From Clostridiaceae bacterium M8S5 (lineage in GTDB: Bacteria > Bacillota > Clostridia > Tissierellales > MCWD3): a DNA stretch of 64,000 nt. Under the pieces are notes generated by a model, which worked only from the letters and a program-made list of their open reading frames with translations, made no database searches and was not told the DNA's origin. The translations under genes were made by a program, and so were the position numbers. Positions within the stretch are counted from its first letter, which is position 1, and each line of letters opens with the position of its first letter. This document shows, in pieces, positions 17,631-26,846 of this stretch. Location: the NCBI GenBank assembly GCA_029227815.1, contig CP118523.1, positions 2,480,001-2,544,000 on the forward strand. Reading direction: 5' to 3'.

Positions 17631-18063
17631 CCTAAATACACCTTATTGTATATAAATATTGTGTCGAAGTATCGAGGTTAGTTTTTTTCGCTCCTATCCT
17701 CGATATTTTTTATTCCTTGTATTTTACTCATTTTAGTAAATTCCACCCTTTATTTACTATGTTGTGTATTATAAAATTCAACTGTTTTTGTATTAGTTAT
17801 ATCTTAAAATCTTATTATTAAAATGGCAAATTACTGCGTTGTTTAAATTTTCCCGACTAATCGCGTACGGTTGTACGCTCATATCCGTGAAAATTTAAAC
17901 GCCTTGTACTTTACTCATTCTAGAGCTTATCACCTCATTACACATTATTGTATAAAAAATTATTACATCAAAATATCGAGGTTAGTTTTTTTCTACCCTC
18001 GATATTTTTTATTCCTTGTATTTTACTCATTTTAGAAAATTCCACCCTTTATTTACTATGTTG
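17519..18063. repeat. Tandem duplication of a 245-bp intergenic unit
   Basis: Unit 1 (about 17519-17764) and unit 2 (about 17821-18063) are about 300 bp apart and align throughout: fold-back repeat, then TTATTGTAT, ATCGAGGTTAGTTTTTTTC, CCTCGATATTTTTTATTCC, GTATTTTACTCATTTTAG and CCACCCTTTATTTACTATG. Each unit therefore has a fold-back element and a second hairpin (ATCGAGG/CCTCGAT). This fills the 557-nt gap between ychF and the converging AraC gene. Confidence 0.8.
17821..17923. repeat. Fold-back intergenic repeat, second tandem copy
   Basis: Same family as 17507-17630: ACTGCGTTGTTTAAATTTTCCCGACTAATC on the left, complementary to GTGAAAATTTAAACGCC on the right. Central CGTACGGTTGTACG is unchanged, while the inner stem changed on both sides together (AAAATATC to AAATTTTC with matching change opposite), i.e. 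covariation that keeps pairing. Confidence 0.75.
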
Positions 18064-18066
18064 GTA

Positions 18067-19164
18067 TTAAAGAGCTTTACTGTTGACTATGTCGCTAATC
18101 ATCATATCAAATTGCACATCACCTAATCCATACTGTGGAAATGTTTTAAGTAAGTCTTTAATAAGTGTTTTTCTATCCTTACTTGAATTTTTTCTTATAT
18201 AGTCATTGATTTCACTATTTGGTGATCTGTAACTTAAATATAGAGAAGCTGCTTGATATGTAGCAGGTAGCATTTTATTAACTGGCATTTCTTTTTTACA
18301 AAGAATGCTAAGATAATTTTCATAACTCCCTGCACTATCAATCTCATATGCTTCAGGTAGCATTTCATTTGCTATTTCATTTTTCATACAAAATAGCACA
18401 TCCCCTAAAAAATCAGACTTATCCAAATAGGCAAGTATTGTTAACATATTTATTTGGCAAAACATATCTGATCCAAACCATAAAACAATTGTATTAAAAT
18501 CGTTCAAAAACAACGGCTCTAAGGGCTTTATAACATTATTTTTATACTCTTTCACAGTTATTTGATGTGACATCACTCTTGCTTTTATAAAAGCATCAGA
18601 GAATAAATCTTCAGTTACACTTCCCCAGCACATGGCTTCATTGAATGGAATATAGGTAGTATCCTCTTTGAAATGACCATTTTCCTTAAACTCCTGCATC
18701 ATACATCTGCCATTCAAAACATGAAGTACTTTTACTGAATTCTTACCAGATATCTCATTTTGAATATTTCTAATTGATTCATCTTTCATTAAATTATTAC
18801 CTCGCTTTGCTAATATTTTTTTTTCATCATAGATTAAAATAGGTAGGTGAACTCTTCGATATTCAAATGGTGTCACTCCAAATTGCTTAGCAAAAGCACG
18901 AGAGAAAGCTTCTTGTGATGAATAGCAGTACTTAAATGCTACATCTATGGTTTTCATTTCTGTTTCTCTGATATCTTCTGAAGCAAGTTGCAATCTTCTT
19001 TTTCTAATATAGCTCTTTATTGATATTCCATGATATTTATGAAAAGAAGCTGAGCAGTGATATGGTGAATAGTTAACCATCTTTCCTATCTCATTCAATG
19101 ATATGACTTCAGTAATATGATCTTCTATATACTTGATTATTTCATAAATAGTTTTTGTGTTCAT
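18067..19164 (-). CDS. AraC-family regulator fused to a DUF1835-like domain
   Basis: A 365-aa protein. Residues about 1-105 are a two-helix-turn-helix AraC/XylS DNA-binding domain (SLNEIGKMVNYSPYHCSASFHKYHG, then AFKYCYSSQEAFSRAFAKQFGVTPFEYRR). The remainder resembles DUF1835-type proteins (VLHVLNGRCMM, PFNEAMCWG, TIVLWFGSDMFCQINML). An N-terminal AraC domain on such a partner is unusual, since AraC domains are mostly C-terminal. The ligand is unknown. ATG at 19164 has GGAGG 6 nt upstream; the in-frame GTG at 19170 lies too close. Confidence 0.75.
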   Translation of the reverse strand: MNTKTIYEIIKYIEDHITEVISLNEIGKMVNYSPYHCSASFHKYHGISIKSYIRKRRLQLASEDIRETEMKTIDVAFKYCYSSQEAFSRAFAKQFGVTPFEYRRVHLPILIYDEKKILAKRGNNLMKDESIRNIQNEISGKNSVKVLHVLNGRCMMQEFKENGHFKEDTTYIPFNEAMCWGSVTEDLFSDAFIKARVMSHQITVKEYKNNVIKPLEPLFLNDFNTIVLWFGSDMFCQINMLTILAYLDKSDFLGDVLFCMKNEIANEMLPEAYEIDSAGSYENYLSILCKKEMPVNKMLPATYQAASLYLSYRSPNSEINDYIRKNSSKDRKTLIKDLLKTFPQYGLGDVQFDMMISDIVNSKAL

Positions 19165-19501
19165 TAGCACCTCCTATAACAAAAGTATAAGCAATATGAA
19201 GCAATAATTTATGATACTCGTTGTGGTTATTATGAATTATATAGGGTATTTACCACTTCGCCCCGGTTGGAAGTGTACTTTAACTAGACATAAAAAATTT
19301 CTCCTTTGTTTATTGTTAGTTGTGGTGACTTCATTTTAACAAAGTTGAAGCTCTTTTTCTATTATTTTAGCTTCACTTAATAAATGAAAGCAAAAATTAT
19401 CAGAGATTTAGTAGCTATGTGATGTGGAGTACCGTTAAGTGAATCACTATGAATAATTCAGGTTAGCAAAAGCATTTTAATAAAAAACATAATACTCTCT
19501 T
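19165..19501. other. Intergenic gap with the AATAATTCAGGTTA motif
   Basis: About 337 nt between two minus-strand genes. It should hold the AraC promoter near 19170-19260, and the GAATAATTCAGGTTA motif at 19451-19465, next to a GTGATTCAC/GTGATGTGG hairpin-like stretch. No gene seen. Confidence 0.5.
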
Positions 19502-20044
19502 CTATTCATTAACAATCCCATAATATATCAAATCTTTATATCTACCCTCTTTGATAATGTGTTCTTTCAGTATACCTTCTTTTATCATCCCTACCTTTTC
19601 CATAACTCTACCTGAAGCTGGATTTGAAGCAAAGTATCGAGCAAATACTTTGTGCATTCCTTTTACTTTAAAGGCAAATTCTATCATTGCCTTTGAGCTT
19701 TCTGTTGCATAGCCATTACCCCAGAATTTTTCTCCTATCCAATACGCTAACTCTCCACGCCCAAAGTTTTTGTTATTGCTTAGTGAAATACAACCATATA
19801 GCGTCCCAGTCTCTTTATCAATAATAGCCATCTCATATAATTTATTATTGATAAAATTGGATTTGTGATTTTTTATCCATATTAGAGCACATTCTTCAGT
19901 GTAAGGATAAGGTAGATTCAATGTACTTTTGTAAAGGTTATAGTTGTTGCAAAGTTCTGTAACCGTTTTTGCATCCTTTTCTTCAAATAATCTCAGTATC
20001 AACCTATTAGTCGTAATCTCTTGCTTATTTTTATCGTATATCAT
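19502..20044 (-). CDS. RimJ/RimL-type N-acetyltransferase
   Basis: A 180-aa GNAT protein of the RimJ/RimL group: TNRLILRLFEEKDA at the start, YWIGEKFWGNGYATESSKAMIEFAF (acetyl-CoA loop) in the middle, and VFARYFASNPASGRVMEKVGMIKEGILKEHIIKEGRYKDLIYYGI at the end. Substrate unknown: a protein N-terminus or small molecule. Confidence 0.9.
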   Translation of the reverse strand: MIYDKNKQEITTNRLILRLFEEKDAKTVTELCNNYNLYKSTLNLPYPYTEECALIWIKNHKSNFINNKLYEMAIIDKETGTLYGCISLSNNKNFGRGELAYWIGEKFWGNGYATESSKAMIEFAFKVKGMHKVFARYFASNPASGRVMEKVGMIKEGILKEHIIKEGRYKDLIYYGIVNE

Positions 20045-20125
20045 TTGAAATCCCCCTTGTATTTATATGTAATGTACATTATATCATCTATACCCTTTTT
20101 CTGAAAAACAAATAACCACAAATTT

Positions 20126-20158
20126 AAAGCTAGCTGTACTCTGTACATTGCTAGCTTT
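20126..20158 (-). terminator. Terminator of the nucleotidyltransferase gene
   Basis: AAAGCTAGC pairs with GCTAGCTTT around a 15-nt loop; it lies downstream of the minus-strand gene ending at 20229. Confidence 0.7.
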
Positions 20159-20228
20159 TTATAGTGTTATATATATTTTCCACTGAATATTTTTGATTCT
20201 CTATATAAAGTTTTTCTGAAATAAACTG

Positions 20229-21160
20229 TTATGGTGTAGGACCTAATTTCCCATGCAATAACTCATCAATATTATCATATCCTAACTCTACCCAATCTGT
20301 ATTAATCCCCAAACTAAGCAATTCGTTATCGCATGCTTCTGACAGTTCCCGCGCTTCTTTACTTTTATCTTCATATAACAAAATTTCAATGACTTTATCC
20401 AACCTATCCCAGATAGTAATATCCTCGTAACCATTACCCAATGTCATATTAATAGCTTTATCAAAGAATGCTTTAAATTTCTTTCCTAGTTTTGTTGATG
20501 AAGCATAGATTGGTAGTTTCTCAGCATATGGATATGGTTTACCATCAAGCAGAAAAAACAATCTATACATCTCATTTATTCCATTTAATATAGATAATGA
20601 AGCAGTAAACAATTCTTCTTCTTTATTTTTATGATGATGTGGATACCCATCAATTAACCAGTAAAGTGATAGCAGGTATCTATACTTAACTTTTCTAAAC
20701 AATACATCATCTGTATAACCTTTAAAATTCTCTACTATACTCTTAAACTGTTTCAAAGGATCAATAACAATAACTGCATTAATCCAAATCCAAATTGCAA
20801 CATCATTATAATTTTTAAATTGGTCTTCTATAACATCTATTGGCGTAATACTAAAGTGTGGTTGTGATACTTCTTTACCAAAATATCTATCCCAACCTTC
20901 AGTAGGCAATTGGTAAAAAGCTTGGCTAGTATTTGGTGTTAATTTCTTTTGATACATAGCACGTTGGATGTTATCAAATATCTCTCTTGAACATATTATA
21001 TCTATATCTACATCTGAGTTACAAGAATATGTACCAAGTGCTCTACTTCCTGTTAATAACACCGTTAACTTTCTTCATGATTAGTAATGCCAGGCAAAGT
21101 AAATATTTGTTCATCAATATATCTTCGCAAATCATTCCAATCAACTCCTATATTTATCAC
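20229..21160 (-). pseudogene. Nucleotidyltransferase gene with a frameshift near the 5' end
   Basis: The main frame (20229 to about 21070) encodes a DNA polymerase beta-like nucleotidyltransferase: TVLLTGSRALGTYSCNSDVDIDI holds the GS motif and the DxD metal ligands, followed by a helical C-terminal part. No good start precedes GS in that frame. A second frame begins at GTG 21160 behind CAGGGGGG, encodes GVDWNDLRRYIDEQIFTLPG and runs to a TAA near 21067. It joins the GS frame by a -1 shift around GAAGAAAG. So the gene is either broken, a sequencing error, or read by frameshifting. Original length about 307 aa. Confidence 0.7.
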
Positions 21161-21338
21161 TATCTAGCCCCCTGTATTAGATATTAATAACTTTTAACAA
21201 CTCGCGAACAATCCATTAGGTTTAATTTCACATATCTTATACCATTATATTCAATTATGTATAAATTTCTGTCCACTAAAATAACTAGCCTATGCTACCT
21301 ATTTCACATTTTCGTTTCTACAAATCCTTATAAATTAT

Positions 21339-22229
21339 CTATCTTTCCTTCCACATTGTAGTTGTTTTATATGGACGAAAACCGATACTGTAGTAAAATT
21401 GCTGTGAAGATCCTACTAAAACAGTCTTAGCTCCAAGCTCTTTAACCCTTCTTATTCCTTCTAGCACTGCCACTTTTCCTAAACCCATTTTGCGATAATC
21501 TGGATCTGTTGCCACTGGTTCTATTACTGCGTAGCCAGCTTCTTCATCGTACCACATACCACAATATGAAACGAAGTTTCCGTTTGGCTCAGTTACAGCT
21601 ATTTTTAAACTCAAATCAACATTAGGACGTAACATAGCTTCTTTAGCTAACTGCTCAACTTCTTTAGTAAATTTGAGTTCACCTTCTCCATTTAATTCGT
21701 GGTTGAATCCTTTCCACATTACACGTCTGTATTGATATAAGTCATAAGTTTCTTTCATTGAAGTAATATTAAAACCTTCTGGCAAATCATATGCTGTAGG
21801 TGTTTTATCTGTATAAAAAATTGCATCATTTTCTTTTTCCTTTGTGGCTATAAATCCAAGTTCACTAGCAATATCTTGAAATTCCAAATCAGTATCTGCA
21901 ATCATAACGCCAAAACTTCCATCTTTAGAGAAATTACTTTTTGCATAGCTTAGCATCTCTTTTTTTAGATATGTATATTCAGGTAAAGTTAAACAAAAAC
22001 CTTCTCCTAGCATACAGTCAAATGTTGCCACTCCTACTATCTGTTCATTATCTTCCCACATACCGATTTTACCCACTGATTCCTTGTCTAGCATAACATG
22101 AGTTATCATCCAGTCCCATCTTGTATATGTAAACTCTGCATAACCTAATTTTATGAAAAATGATCTTACTTTATAGTAATCATCTGTAATACCTGCTTGT
22201 TTTGTGTAATTTCTAAACCTTATCGACAT
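21339..22229 (-). CDS. GNAT family N-acetyltransferase
   Basis: A 296-aa protein with a C-terminal GNAT domain: AVIEPVATDPDYRKMGLGKVAVLEGIRR carries the acetyl-CoA loop, followed by GSSQQFYYSIGFRPYKTTTMW. The N-terminal half looks like a second, degenerate GNAT-like domain. Substrate unknown. ATG at 22229 follows GAGGAG. Confidence 0.85.
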   Translation of the reverse strand: MSIRFRNYTKQAGITDDYYKVRSFFIKLGYAEFTYTRWDWMITHVMLDKESVGKIGMWEDNEQIVGVATFDCMLGEGFCLTLPEYTYLKKEMLSYAKSNFSKDGSFGVMIADTDLEFQDIASELGFIATKEKENDAIFYTDKTPTAYDLPEGFNITSMKETYDLYQYRRVMWKGFNHELNGEGELKFTKEVEQLAKEAMLRPNVDLSLKIAVTEPNGNFVSYCGMWYDEEAGYAVIEPVATDPDYRKMGLGKVAVLEGIRRVKELGAKTVLVGSSQQFYYSIGFRPYKTTTMWKER

Positions 22230-22315
22230 GATATCTCCTCCTCTGTTACTATATAATAACCTCTAGACAGTATAATATAAATGCTAACTTTGGATATAGT
22301 CAATTTATACCTAAA

Positions 22316-22339
22316 AGGGATCTCCTATCAGACATCCCT
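22316..22339. terminator. Hairpin terminator, AGGGAT/ATCCCT type
   Basis: AGGGAT and ATCCCT arms around TCTCCTATCAGAC. It lies downstream of the CD3324-type gene's 3' end region and upstream of the GNAT start on the minus strand. Nearby 22373-22400 has ACTCAATAACGCAATAATTTGC, a scrap of the fold-back family. Confidence 0.5.
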
Positions 22340-22409
22340 TTACTATACTTTTCAATATAAGTTAAAGCACTCAATAACGCAATAATTTGCATTACAAAAC
22401 AGCTCTATA

Positions 22410-22667
22410 TTATTTTTTATATATAATTTTCCTTATTGTTTCATATGCTAATCCGTATTCTATGGATATTTGTTCTATAGTGTAGCCATCTTGATATTTT
22501 TTCTTTATCGATTTATTTCTATTCTTATAATAGCTTCTAGAACCACTCTTTTCTCCCCATCTATGATTATCTTCACTTGGTATATATATTATTTTACCAC
22601 TTATATGTTTTTGAATTTCAGTTAACAAATGTTTTGGTAGTACTTCTGCTGCATTTACATATTTCAT
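22410..22667 (-). CDS. CD3324 family HTH protein
   Basis: An 85-aa protein of the small clostridial CD3324 type: MKYVNAAEVLPKHLLTEIQKHISGKIIYIP, a WGEKSGSR block, then a helix-turn-helix (YTIEQISIEYGLAYETIRKII) like Mor-type proteins. Probably a DNA-binding regulator; function unproven. ATG at 22667 has AAGGAG upstream. Confidence 0.8.
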   Translation of the reverse strand: MKYVNAAEVLPKHLLTEIQKHISGKIIYIPSEDNHRWGEKSGSRSYYKNRNKSIKKKYQDGYTIEQISIEYGLAYETIRKIIYKK

Positions 22668-22761
22668 AATATCCGCTCCTTATTTATTAGTTATAAATAA
22701 AGTACAGAGTTCAGCAGATAGTAGTCTATTACTCCCATACAGAAATAGTTTATACTATCGC

Positions 22762-22821
22762 TTACTCTGCATGGGCTATAGCTTGGTCTATGCTATTTCG
22801 TAAAATAATTCTTCTTTTCAT
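22762..22821 (-). CDS. Possible 19-aa leader peptide upstream of the CD3324 gene
   Basis: ATG at 22821 has an excellent Shine-Dalgarno (GGAGGTGG) 7-8 nt upstream. The frame encodes MKRRIILRNSIDQAIAHAE and stops. The 95 nt between it and the CD3324 start contain hairpin-like pairs (ATAGT/ACTAT). It could be a regulatory uORF or a small peptide. Coding is plausible but unproven. Confidence 0.35.
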   Translation of the reverse strand: MKRRIILRNSIDQAIAHAE

Positions 22822-22962
22822 ACAATTTCCACCTCCAAAAAAACTCTAGTCTAAGATGTATGTAACTATTTCACTATATCATATATAACATTATTTTAAC
22901 ACTAAATTTAATTGATACAAATAATTTAGCAATGTCTCAGTAGGATACATCTTCTTTCACTA

Positions 22963-24438
22963 TTACGTCCCACAAAACGTTCTATACGGCACATCTGATT
23001 TTGGAGGTAATTTAGCATATTCTTCATGATTTGTTGTATAATCATATGGACAAGATAATACATCTAACAAACGATTCATTACGCTATAGTCACTATGCTC
23101 TACTGCTGATTTTAGTGCTTCTTCTACTCTGTGATTTCTTGGTATAACTGATGGGTTACTTTTTTTCATTAGATTATAAATATCTTCTTTTGATGCATTT
23201 TGTCTGTTTAGTCTCTCTTGCCATAATTCATGCCATTTTATGAATTCTGATGAGCAAAACATCTTCATATCTTTTAATTTCTGAAGCGTTAAAGCTCTAA
23301 ATGTATTAGTATAATCAGCTTTGTATTTATGCATAATATCTAGTAAATTTTTTATTAAAACATCATCTTCAGCTTCTTCATTATGTATACCTAATTTTGA
23401 TCTCATCCCGGATAGGTAATTTAAACGATAAATTTGTCCATAGTTAGAAATTGATTCACTTGCAATATCTATAGCTTTATCTTTATCTTCATCTAAAAGT
23501 TGAAGTAACGCCTCGGCAAGTTTTGATAAATCCCACGCTCCAATTTGCGGCTGATTGCCATATGCATATCGCCCATGCATATCAATTGAGCTAAACACAG
23601 TGTTTGGATCATAGGTATCCATAAATGCACAAGGTCCATAATCTATGGTTTCTCCACTAATCGTTATATTATCGGTATTCATTACTCCATGTATAAAGCC
23701 AACTAATTGCCATTTAGCTATAAGCTGTGCTTGTTTTTTGATTACTTCCTGTAAAAGATATAAATATTTATTGCTTTTATCTGCGAAATCAGGAAAATGC
23801 CTTTTGAGTGCGTAATCAGCTAAGCTTTTCAGCTCATCTATGTTACCCCATTTAGCAGCATACTCAAATGTACCTACTCTTAGATGACTTGAAGCTATTC
23901 TAGTTAATATTGCACCGATTTGTGGTTCTTCTCTAGTTATCCATTCGCCTGTTGTGACCACTGCCAAACTTCGAGTTGTTGGTATGCCAAGTCCATACAT
24001 AGCTTCACTTATAATATACTCTCTTAGCATTGGTCCTAAGGAAGCACGACCATCTCCTCCTCGTGAGTAAGGTGTTCTGCCTGCTCCTTTTAACTGAATA
24101 TCTATTCTATTTCCTGTTGGTGTTATTTGCTCCCCTAGCAATATAGCTCTACCATCTCCAAGCATTGTAAAATAACCAAACTGATGACCTGCATAAGCCT
24201 GTGCTATAGGATCAGAGCCATGTGGTAATGCATTTCCAGAAAACACTTCTGCACCAGTTTTATTTAAAAGAAATTCTGCTTTTAATCCCAAATTTAATGC
24301 TAATGAATCATTGAATTTTATTAGATTTGGACTAGGAACAAGTTTTGGTTTTGTTTTAGTAAAAAATATACTAGGTAACTTTACGTAGGTATTATCAAAG
24401 TTCCATCCTTGATTTAAATCATTTTTATTTTCCATCAT
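22963..24438 (-). CDS. selO: Protein adenylyltransferase SelO (YdiU)
   Basis: SelO is a pseudokinase-fold enzyme that transfers AMP from ATP to Ser/Thr/Tyr of redox-related proteins. 491 aa, normal bacterial length. N-terminal [23 protein letters not shown] and the [31 protein letters not shown] motif are diagnostic, with HGVMNTDNI and [13 protein letters not shown] supplying active-site Asp/Asn. It ends RTFCGT: the Cys at the third-last position replaces the selenocysteine of eukaryotic SelO. ATG at 24438 has GGAG 5 nt upstream. Confidence 0.95.
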   Translation of the reverse strand: MMENKNDLNQGWNFDNTYVKLPSIFFTKTKPKLVPSPNLIKFNDSLALNLGLKAEFLLNKTGAEVFSGNALPHGSDPIAQAYAGHQFGYFTMLGDGRAILLGEQITPTGNRIDIQLKGAGRTPYSRGGDGRASLGPMLREYIISEAMYGLGIPTTRSLAVVTTGEWITREEPQIGAILTRIASSHLRVGTFEYAAKWGNIDELKSLADYALKRHFPDFADKSNKYLYLLQEVIKKQAQLIAKWQLVGFIHGVMNTDNITISGETIDYGPCAFMDTYDPNTVFSSIDMHGRYAYGNQPQIGAWDLSKLAEALLQLLDEDKDKAIDIASESISNYGQIYRLNYLSGMRSKLGIHNEEAEDDVLIKNLLDIMHKYKADYTNTFRALTLQKLKDMKMFCSSEFIKWHELWQERLNRQNASKEDIYNLMKKSNPSVIPRNHRVEEALKSAVEHSDYSVMNRLLDVLSCPYDYTTNHEEYAKLPPKSDVPYRTFCGT

Positions 24439-24621
24439 GTTATCTCCTTTCAAGTTTATATTTATTCATTAAAAATATCACAATTAGTATTTATCTTTAT
24501 ATACTTTATTATGTTATATTTAGAAGAAACAGTTTAATAAAAATTATTTTATAACACACACAAGCTTGGTCAAGAAGACATACTCAGTGAAACGAATTAC
24601 AATACTGGTAATAATTAATAA

Positions 24622-24650
24622 TTGAAAACGTTTTATTTATTTTCTATAAT
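24622..24650 (+). promoter_or_regulatory. Sigma-A-type promoter of the gene at 24703
   Basis: TTGAAA (24622-24627), 17-nt spacer, TATAAT (24645-24650). The rest of the 264-nt gap 24439-24702 holds nothing else I can name. Confidence 0.65.
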
Positions 24651-24702
24651 GTATTTATGCTTTATAGCAAAATTCACTTTATAATTAAGGAGGGCATTAA
24701 GA

Positions 24703-25185
24703 ATGCAGAAAAAATTAATTAAAATCATCACACTAGTAATGTTATTTGTTATTTTAGTACCTGTTAATGCTTATGCATTAACTATAACGGACAACTCAGC
24801 CGAAGTAATCCCACCAGATTCAGAACTTTTGAATAAGGATTATGATCATGAAATGTATCTATTTGATAATAATATCTGTCTAAAATATTCGTACAATGAA
24901 AACTGTAGTAAAATCGACGGAATAGTTATTTACAAGGAACTAGGAGGTAAACTTATTATTAAAAAAATAGATTACAGTAGACCAACAATATCCTACTTAC
25001 CTTACTGCAAAAAAGTATACGTTAAACTTGGTTCTGCTCTTAGCCCTAATACTATAGGATGTATGCTACATCTCAAAGTGGATTATAAGGATAAAGAACT
25101 AAAGCTTTATGCTCATTATAATAAACCTGACTTCCCTTATACTCCTTATGATAATGTAGTTAAGAACCTATATAACTGGAAATAA
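24703..25185 (+). CDS. Secreted protein of unknown function
   Basis: A 160-aa protein with a clean signal peptide (MQKKLIKIITLVMLFVILVP..AYA). The mature part has two Cys near residues 64 and 70 and a later pair (YCKK, GCML), compatible with disulfides, and many Tyr/Lys. No family recognised. It has its own promoter and terminator and AAGGAGG before ATG. Confidence 0.75.
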   Translation: MQKKLIKIITLVMLFVILVPVNAYALTITDNSAEVIPPDSELLNKDYDHEMYLFDNNICLKYSYNENCSKIDGIVIYKELGGKLIIKKIDYSRPTISYLPYCKKVYVKLGSALSPNTIGCMLHLKVDYKDKELKLYAHYNKPDFPYTPYDNVVKNLYNWK

Positions 25186-25213
25186 ACAACTATTTATTAT
25201 CTATTAAACTAAC

Positions 25214-25258
25214 AATGGTGTAATCTTCTCTTTAATATTTATAGAAGTTTACACCATT
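25214..25258 (+). terminator. Terminator of the secreted protein gene
   Basis: AATGGTGTAA pairs with TTACACCATT and is followed by TATTTTTTATT. Confidence 0.75.
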
Positions 25259-25333
25259 TATTTTTTATTATTCTATTGCACTTTTTAGAATTCGATTTTA
25301 AATATCTTATTAACTATTAAAGTGAATAAATAA

Positions 25334-26575
25334 CTATTTATTCTTTACAACAAGCTTATTCTTATTAATTAATTCTATCAGTCTGAGAAATAATTCTGTG
25401 GCTTTTTGGTTGTTTATATTTTTATTTGTATTATTTAAAGTAACTGATATAGCATAAATATCTCCATCTTTTTGCTTTTGAATCAACTGTGTATAGTTCA
25501 AAACTCCTGGCTCCGATCCACCTTTGTATGCAAAATCTGCCCATTTGTCTTTTGAAACTAATCCAGGATTTATTTTTAATTCATCACTATCTTTTAAATC
25601 ATATATAACATCACAAAGACTTTCTGTTGAGAAAAACCACTCAATGTCTTTTATATGTGTTGGAGTATTTTTAATTTCTAAATTAGATAAGGTAATTTTA
25701 TCATTTAAATCTTTAAGTATTTTTCTTTTACCATATAAATTCGCTTTTAAATATTGTTCTAATATTTTTGCATCTTTTGAATATTTGAGTTTAAAAGCTT
25801 CATTTGTTTTTAATAGTGGACAGTTCTCTTTATCCATATACTTTTCAACTTTTCTTTTACCAAGATATCCAATTAAATGGTCAGTTGCAGTATTATCACT
25901 AATTGATATCATTAAGTTTGACAGTGTTTTAATTGTAACAGGAGTTTTTTCAGACCATTCATGTATCATCCCACTTGGGAGTGACTTATTCTCATTATCT
26001 AGCTGTATTATATCGTCCCAATTTACTTTGCCACTTTCTATAGTTTCGTATAATGCTTTTAGTACGTATAGTTTAAATGCAGAGCCTACTGCCAATTTTT
26101 CCTTATGATTAACTCCAACTAATAGGTCTTTTTTGTTTTTCTTTATACAAATTGAAAAATCGCATTTAAAACTTTCAAATTCAGATATAATTCTTTCCAG
26201 TGTATCCTCTTTCAATGTCCAGCTACTAAAAAATAGTCCTATTATCTTTTTATCTTCGTCAAGAGCAATTTCACATGTGAAATTACCTCTTTCAAATTCC
26301 ATTATATATTTTTTATCTTCTTTAGTAACTTCAATAATATTGCCTAGATTGTGCTTATACCACTGGATACTTGCTATCACTTGTTTTATTGGTATTTTTT
26401 TTAAAAATCCCTCACTAAAATATGCTTCTAGTTTACTCCCTTCAACAGTAAAAAGTTCCTTTAATATTTTCTTACACGGATCATCATTCACCTTTTCTTG
26501 AACATCTGCAGAAAAAGCAACAGTCATAGACAAAATACACAATACTAATACTAGAGATATTACTCTTTTTAACAT
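25334..26575 (-). CDS. Secreted class A beta-lactamase-like serine hydrolase
   Basis: A 413-aa exported protein. After a signal peptide (RVISLVLVLCILSMTVAFS) comes a domain of about 110 aa resembling DUF3887-type immunity/turnover domains, then a penicillin-binding fold with SxxK in GSAFKLYVLKAL, SDN in SISDNTATDHL and KGG in AYKGGSEPG. Class A beta-lactamases use SxxK, SDN and KTG; KGG is an allowed variant, but the expected ExxLN is not clear, so lactamase activity is uncertain. ATG at 26575 has GGGGTGG upstream; the longer frame to 26611 starts before the Shine-Dalgarno. Confidence 0.8.
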   Translation of the reverse strand: MLKRVISLVLVLCILSMTVAFSADVQEKVNDDPCKKILKELFTVEGSKLEAYFSEGFLKKIPIKQVIASIQWYKHNLGNIIEVTKEDKKYIMEFERGNFTCEIALDEDKKIIGLFFSSWTLKEDTLERIISEFESFKCDFSICIKKNKKDLLVGVNHKEKLAVGSAFKLYVLKALYETIESGKVNWDDIIQLDNENKSLPSGMIHEWSEKTPVTIKTLSNLMISISDNTATDHLIGYLGKRKVEKYMDKENCPLLKTNEAFKLKYSKDAKILEQYLKANLYGKRKILKDLNDKITLSNLEIKNTPTHIKDIEWFFSTESLCDVIYDLKDSDELKINPGLVSKDKWADFAYKGGSEPGVLNYTQLIQKQKDGDIYAISVTLNNTNKNINNQKATELFLRLIELINKNKLVVKNK

Positions 26576-26635
26576 TTTACCACCCCTCATTTTTTTTATA
26601 TATGTCAACATAGTTCTATTATGTACTCAATATTA

Positions 26636-26845
26636 TTAAGAATCATTCTTTTCATAACTAAAAATATCTTCTATAGCTACACTAAAAGCTTCAGAAATAT
26701 CATATGCCAATTTTAATGATGGATTATATTTTCCTGCTTCTAATCTTCCAATCGTTTCCCTTCTAACGCCAACTTTGCTAGCCAAATCTTCTTGAGACAT
26801 ATGGTTTAATAAACGATAATATTTTATTTTTGTCACTAGCTTCAT
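26636..26845 (-). CDS. XRE-family HTH regulator
   Basis: A 69-aa DNA-binding protein consisting almost only of an HTH (MSQEDLASKVGVRRETIGRLEAGKYNPSLKLAYDISEAF) of the YvaO/type used with small membrane proteins. Start ATG at 26845 is preceded by TTAGGTG, which forms the end of the upstream gene, so the two are translationally coupled. Confidence 0.9.
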   Translation of the reverse strand: MKLVTKIKYYRLLNHMSQEDLASKVGVRRETIGRLEAGKYNPSLKLAYDISEAFSVAIEDIFSYEKNDS

Positions 26846-26846
26846 T

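Noticed and set aside
25334-26575. Definite beta-lactamase resistance gene
   Set aside because: The Ser, SDN and KGG motifs are present but the ExxLN glutamate is not clear and an extra N-terminal domain exists; called only beta-lactamase-like.
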